DNA from: Treponema sp.
GTDB lineage: Bacteria > Spirochaetota > Spirochaetia > Treponematales > Breznakiellaceae
Length of the DNA stretch: 9,313 bases
Assembly (NCBI GenBank): GCA_031261385.1
Contig: JAISJS010000145.1
Span: 1 to 9,313 of the forward strand
Direction: 5' to 3'
The translations under genes and the position numbers were made by a program. The notes beneath the pieces are model-generated. The model worked only from the letters and a program-made list of their open reading frames with translations, was not told the DNA's origin and made no database searches. Below, piece by piece: positions 6,476 through 9,313 of this stretch; within the stretch, counting starts at the first letter, position 1, and each line of letters starts with the position of its first letter.

Positions 6476-8731
6476 ATGCTTAAGAAATTACCTTTGATTG
6501 TTGTACTGGCAGGGATTCTGTTCTGCACCGCCTGTGAAAATCCGGCAATGTTGAGCTCTGACCGAAAGGTTCTTTATTCTGTCCGGGTGTTTCCGGAACC
6601 CGCGCACGGCACGCTGCGGCTCAGCGATACCCAGGTAACGGGGGGAACCTATGTAGCAATTTATGCCAACCCTGATCCCGGCTATGTATTGCAGGGGTGC
6701 CTTTTACAGGCCGCCGGCGGGAACCCCAGTCCGCTCAACGTGACCAGTTCCAAGGCGACAACCCCGATTAATACAAATACCGATATTACCGCAACCTTTG
6801 TGCCGAAAGCAGCGGGCGACTTTACGGTTTCCGTTGATCCGTTTATCGAAAACGGGCTTGTTTATTCGGAATTCCTGAGCAGAGTTGATGGGACCCTGAT
6901 AAAAATAAATATTATTCCCGATGATGGGTTTGATCTGGTAGACGGAAGCCTGACGGTAACGAAGGTAAGCGGGGGAACGGTTCCGCTGTCTGTTGGTTTT
7001 CCCTATTCGTTCACCCTGCCGAATGAGGATGTGCGGATCGGCGCTCAGTTTGAAAAACTGTCTACAGCAGCGCTTGCCGCCCGGGCGTGGAAGTACCTGA
7101 GTATTGGGCAGTACGATATTGCCGCTTCCCTGTATGAAGCGGCGTATCAGGCGAATAAAACCAATGACGAGCTGATATTTTACAGTACCCTTGCCAAATT
7201 GGGGAATATCCTTATAGACCCGAATGTACGTTCTCTGTTGGGTTCCCTGTATATTGCCCGGATTCCCAGTACGCTGGATGATTGGGTTTGTGATGATGTT
7301 TACTGGACGGGCAAGAGAGATACTGGGATTGGGGATGGGGAAGAATGGTACACCGAATATGCGGCGACAACATACACCCCGGATAAGGCGACTCTGCCCA
7401 AGATTAATTCCCGGATTTCCGGTTTTGTAACACCCTTTGGTGATTTTACCCTGGCCCAGCAGCTCGGCAGGAAAGGTGATTACCTTAACCCTGCGGATGT
7501 AGACAAAAAACCAACCAGGGAACGATTTATCAATCTGATATTTTGGGCTCTGATTAGTTCTTATCGCACCGGCTTTAATCCGTTTATAGAGCGGGTAGAA
7601 ACCTATGTATTCGGAAAAGAGTTTGATGAGGCGATTGCCAGGGCCGAAACCCTGTCCCCCAATGCCCAGGTGCCGCTTAACCCGCGGCTCAAGGACCAGT
7701 TTGATCTGGAAGACTTATACGGAAGCGGCGATACGGTTATCGGCAAACACGAGATGGATTACCTTGTCGGCAATTTGCTGGCGGTACGGGGTATTTTTGA
7801 GTACCTTTCGGTGTATGACTGGACCATAGATCTGCGTCCCTGGCTGATGAGTGAAATCACCTGGGACGACGGGCTGGATTTGATCCTGGATAAAATGTTC
7901 AACCTGCAGGAGAATTTTGAATCCCATAAAAACCTGTGGAAGAACCTGTCGACTGTGTCAACAATACTGCCCTTAAAGAATAACTTCCTTACCGTATACA
8001 ATGCCCGTGCCATGGACAAGGCTAAAGCGGATATTTCCAGCGCCCTGTTAAAGACAAATGCCGCTATGGATTACTGGTACAGTTCTTCCGTCGGCAATAC
8101 CACGCACTTTACCACCGAGGCGCAAGACACAAGGCGTTGGGCGAGGGAAGGTTTGGCGGCGGCAAAAACTGCGGTAACCGGCGGGGGGGACTTCTATTTC
8201 CCCAAACGTCTGCCCAAATCACTGCCAGGGTCCGCATGGCCTGCGGAGGCTGCCGCCGATTATGGTCTCAATATGGCGAAGTTTTTTACCCCCGGCGTGT
8301 TTACCTTGACAAATCTCTTTACGACCGAGCCGGGCGGCAGGGCGCCGTCCCTGGTCAAAATTGTGTGGTATGAACATCCTACCTGGCATACCCCTGTTTT
8401 TCTCCATGATTATGTTCCGGTTACAGAGCAGATTCCTGCCACCGGTACCGGTGAAAGTGCGGTGGATGGTAATTCTTCCCATAATGCTCCACACGGTATG
8501 TACACCTTTGAGGTAAACACGGAAAACTTGAGAGCGATATTCCCAAAGGGTTTTGAACAGGAAAACTATGTTTATGTAAATCCGGATCCAAACAAAGCTT
8601 TGTTTTCTGACGTGTTCCCCACAATACCGCTTTGGCCCTGGGCGAAAACCTATTTTGAGGGCGACAAGCGTCCGGCAAGAAAGTTGTACGAGTTTTATCA
8701 CAAAACTTCAGTTGATATAGTTACCAAATAG
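6476..8731 (+). CDS. Lipoprotein with two InlB-like beta repeats and a TPR-like region
   Basis: The protein has 751 residues. Its ATG is 12 bases after the barrel gene's stop, behind a G-rich GGGGGGA with tight spacing, so translational coupling is likely. The signal peptide ends at Cys20 in FCTAC, an odd lipobox with Cys at -3, followed by ENPA as in the CE15 lipoprotein. Residues 35-108 match the style of divergent InlB B-repeats (HGTLRLSD, then GTYVAIYANPDPGYVLQG, ending TDITATF). A second, weaker copy spans about 116-192, ending DVRIGAQF. Residues about 199-245 (AARAWKYLSIGQYDIAASLYEAAYQAN) look like a tetratricopeptide helix pair. The remaining 500 residues are largely helical in appearance, rich in Trp and Tyr, with no motif I recognise and no catalytic signature. 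KIVWYE (628-633) also occurs in the five-module lipoprotein. Pairing with a barrel suggests an accessory or substrate-binding partner at the outer membrane (inference). Confidence 0.82.
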   Translation: MLKKLPLIVVLAGILFCTACENPAMLSSDRKVLYSVRVFPEPAHGTLRLSDTQVTGGTYVAIYANPDPGYVLQGCLLQAAGGNPSPLNVTSSKATTPINTNTDITATFVPKAAGDFTVSVDPFIENGLVYSEFLSRVDGTLIKINIIPDDGFDLVDGSLTVTKVSGGTVPLSVGFPYSFTLPNEDVRIGAQFEKLSTAALAARAWKYLSIGQYDIAASLYEAAYQANKTNDELIFYSTLAKLGNILIDPNVRSLLGSLYIARIPSTLDDWVCDDVYWTGKRDTGIGDGEEWYTEYAATTYTPDKATLPKINSRISGFVTPFGDFTLAQQLGRKGDYLNPADVDKKPTRERFINLIFWALISSYRTGFNPFIERVETYVFGKEFDEAIARAETLSPNAQVPLNPRLKDQFDLEDLYGSGDTVIGKHEMDYLVGNLLAVRGIFEYLSVYDWTIDLRPWLMSEITWDDGLDLILDKMFNLQENFESHKNLWKNLSTVSTILPLKNNFLTVYNARAMDKAKADISSALLKTNAAMDYWYSSSVGNTTHFTTEAQDTRRWAREGLAAAKTAVTGGGDFYFPKRLPKSLPGSAWPAEAAADYGLNMAKFFTPGVFTLTNLFTTEPGGRAPSLVKIVWYEHPTWHTPVFLHDYVPVTEQIPATGTGESAVDGNSSHNAPHGMYTFEVNTENLRAIFPKGFEQENYVYVNPDPNKALFSDVFPTIPLWPWAKTYFEGDKRPARKLYEFYHKTSVDIVTK

Positions 8732-8732
8732 T

Positions 8733-8769
8733 AAATACCGGCGTCTGCTGTGGCGGGCGCCGGTATTTT
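8733..8769 (+). terminator. Intrinsic terminator closing the barrel/lipoprotein unit
   Basis: AAATACCGGCG (8733-8743) pairs perfectly with CGCCGGTATTT (8758-8768). Five further pairs (8744-8748 with 8753-8757, two of them wobbles) close to a TGTG loop. The 3' arm runs into TTTT (8766-8769), a short T tract. It begins one base after the TAG stop, as expected for a transcript end. Confidence 0.75.
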
Positions 8770-8810
8770 GCACTTACCGTAAACGGCCGAGACAATTTGA
8801 GGAGGATTTT

Positions 8811-9313
8811 ATGGAATTATTAGAAGTAACCCTTGGCACCGCGTTGAGGGAACAGGCGGCAAAACGCGGCAATAAGGAATTTCTTGTTTTTCCGAACCAA
8901 AATATCCGGTACACCTTCGGCGATATTGATAAAAAGGCTGATGATTTAGCCAAGGGGCTGCTTGCCGCAGGCTTCAAAAAGGGAGACCATATCGGCATCT
9001 GGGCATACAGCGTGCCGGATTGGGGGCCGGTATTCTATGCCGCAGCCCGTTTGGGGATTGTGGCGGTACCCATAAACGCTAACTGTAAACATAAAGAACT
9101 AGGGTTTGTCCTTGGTCAGGCGGACATAAACGGTCTTTTTATTGTTGACCACTACCGGGATGCCGATTTCGCAGAAATACTGTACGAGTTAATCCCCGAA
9201 TTGAAAAATACCGAACGCGGCCGCCTGAAATCTGCCGCATTTCCCTGTTTGCGGATGGTTGCCAATATTGATAAAACAACCCACGGTGGTATGTATGTTT
9301 TGGATGATTTGAT
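8811..9313 (+). CDS. FadD-like acyl-CoA synthetase (AMP-binding family), N-terminal part
   Basis: The frame opens at ATG 8811 behind GAGGAGG (8799-8805, 5-base spacing) and stays open to the window end, giving 167 complete codons. The sequence shows the N-terminal lobe of ANL adenylate-forming enzymes: RYTFGDIDKKADDLAKGLLAAGFKKGD, then HIGIWAYSVPDWGPVFYAAARLGIVAVPINANCK, then HKELGFVLGQADINGLFIVD and ILYELIPELK. These enzymes activate a carboxylic acid with ATP to an acyl-adenylate and transfer it to CoA, in the cytoplasm. The spacing of ELGFVLGQAD and ELIPELK is typical of FadD-like fatty acyl-CoA ligases. The Ser/Thr/Gly-rich ATP-binding motif and the C-terminal lobe lie beyond the window, so the acid substrate cannot be judged. 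It follows a terminator and appears to be a separate unit from the esterase/barrel genes. Confidence 0.9.
   Translation, partial: MELLEVTLGTALREQAAKRGNKEFLVFPNQNIRYTFGDIDKKADDLAKGLLAAGFKKGDHIGIWAYSVPDWGPVFYAAARLGIVAVPINANCKHKELGFVLGQADINGLFIVDHYRDADFAEILYELIPELKNTERGRLKSAAFPCLRMVANIDKTTHGGMYVLDDL

Noticed and set aside
8768..8796. TTGCAC and GACAAT with 17-base spacing as a promoter for the acyl-CoA synthetase
   Set aside because: The -35 match is only 3 of 6, and transcription would start inside the ribosome site at about 8803, removing it.
1..9313. CRISPR array, tRNA, rRNA, insertion sequence or phage genes
   Set aside because: I saw no spaced direct repeats, no cloverleaf or rRNA-like sequence, and no transposase or integrase motif on either strand.

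Overview
The window reads as one co-directional stretch of a Gram-negative (diderm) genome with roughly balanced GC. All six genes are on the + strand. Three features make a treponeme-like spirochaete the best guess, perhaps from a plant-fibre-digesting gut community: three lipoproteins with loose, spirochaete-style lipoboxes, a porin-like barrel ending in phenylalanine, and plant-polymer esterases. The taxon is an inference from style and gene content, not proven by a marker gene.

Layout. (1) Positions 2-385 hold the C-terminal end of an SGNH-type sialate O-acetylesterase-family protein, with its DxxHP catalytic block. (2) A 119-base gap (386-504) carries a likely terminator. (3) Positions 505-2751 encode a 748-residue lipoprotein built from five related all-beta modules. 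(4) A short gap holds two hairpins back to back. (5) Positions 2848-4857 encode a lipid-anchored carbohydrate esterase of family CE15 (4-O-methyl-glucuronoyl methylesterase type), with an EF-hand-like loop and an unusual catalytic acid arrangement. (6) A long perfect hairpin follows. (7) Positions 4943-6463 (a 506-residue outer-membrane beta-barrel) and 6476-8731 (a 751-residue lipoprotein with two InlB-like beta repeats and a TPR-like region) lie 12 bases apart and are almost surely co-transcribed. (8) After a terminator-like hairpin, 8811-9313 begins a FadD-like acyl-CoA synthetase that runs off the window and looks like an unrelated transcription unit.

How the genes may work together. The two esterases would remove ester decorations or lignin cross-links from hemicellulose. 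The CE15 enzyme is tethered to a membrane through a Gly/Pro-rich linker. The barrel could let released sugars cross the outer membrane, and the modular and TPR lipoproteins could bind substrate or scaffold the complex. There is no TonB-dependent SusC or recognisable SusD here, so if the genes do cooperate, this would be a different design from the Bacteroidetes utilisation locus. The enzyme family calls are solid; the system-level reading is a hypothesis.
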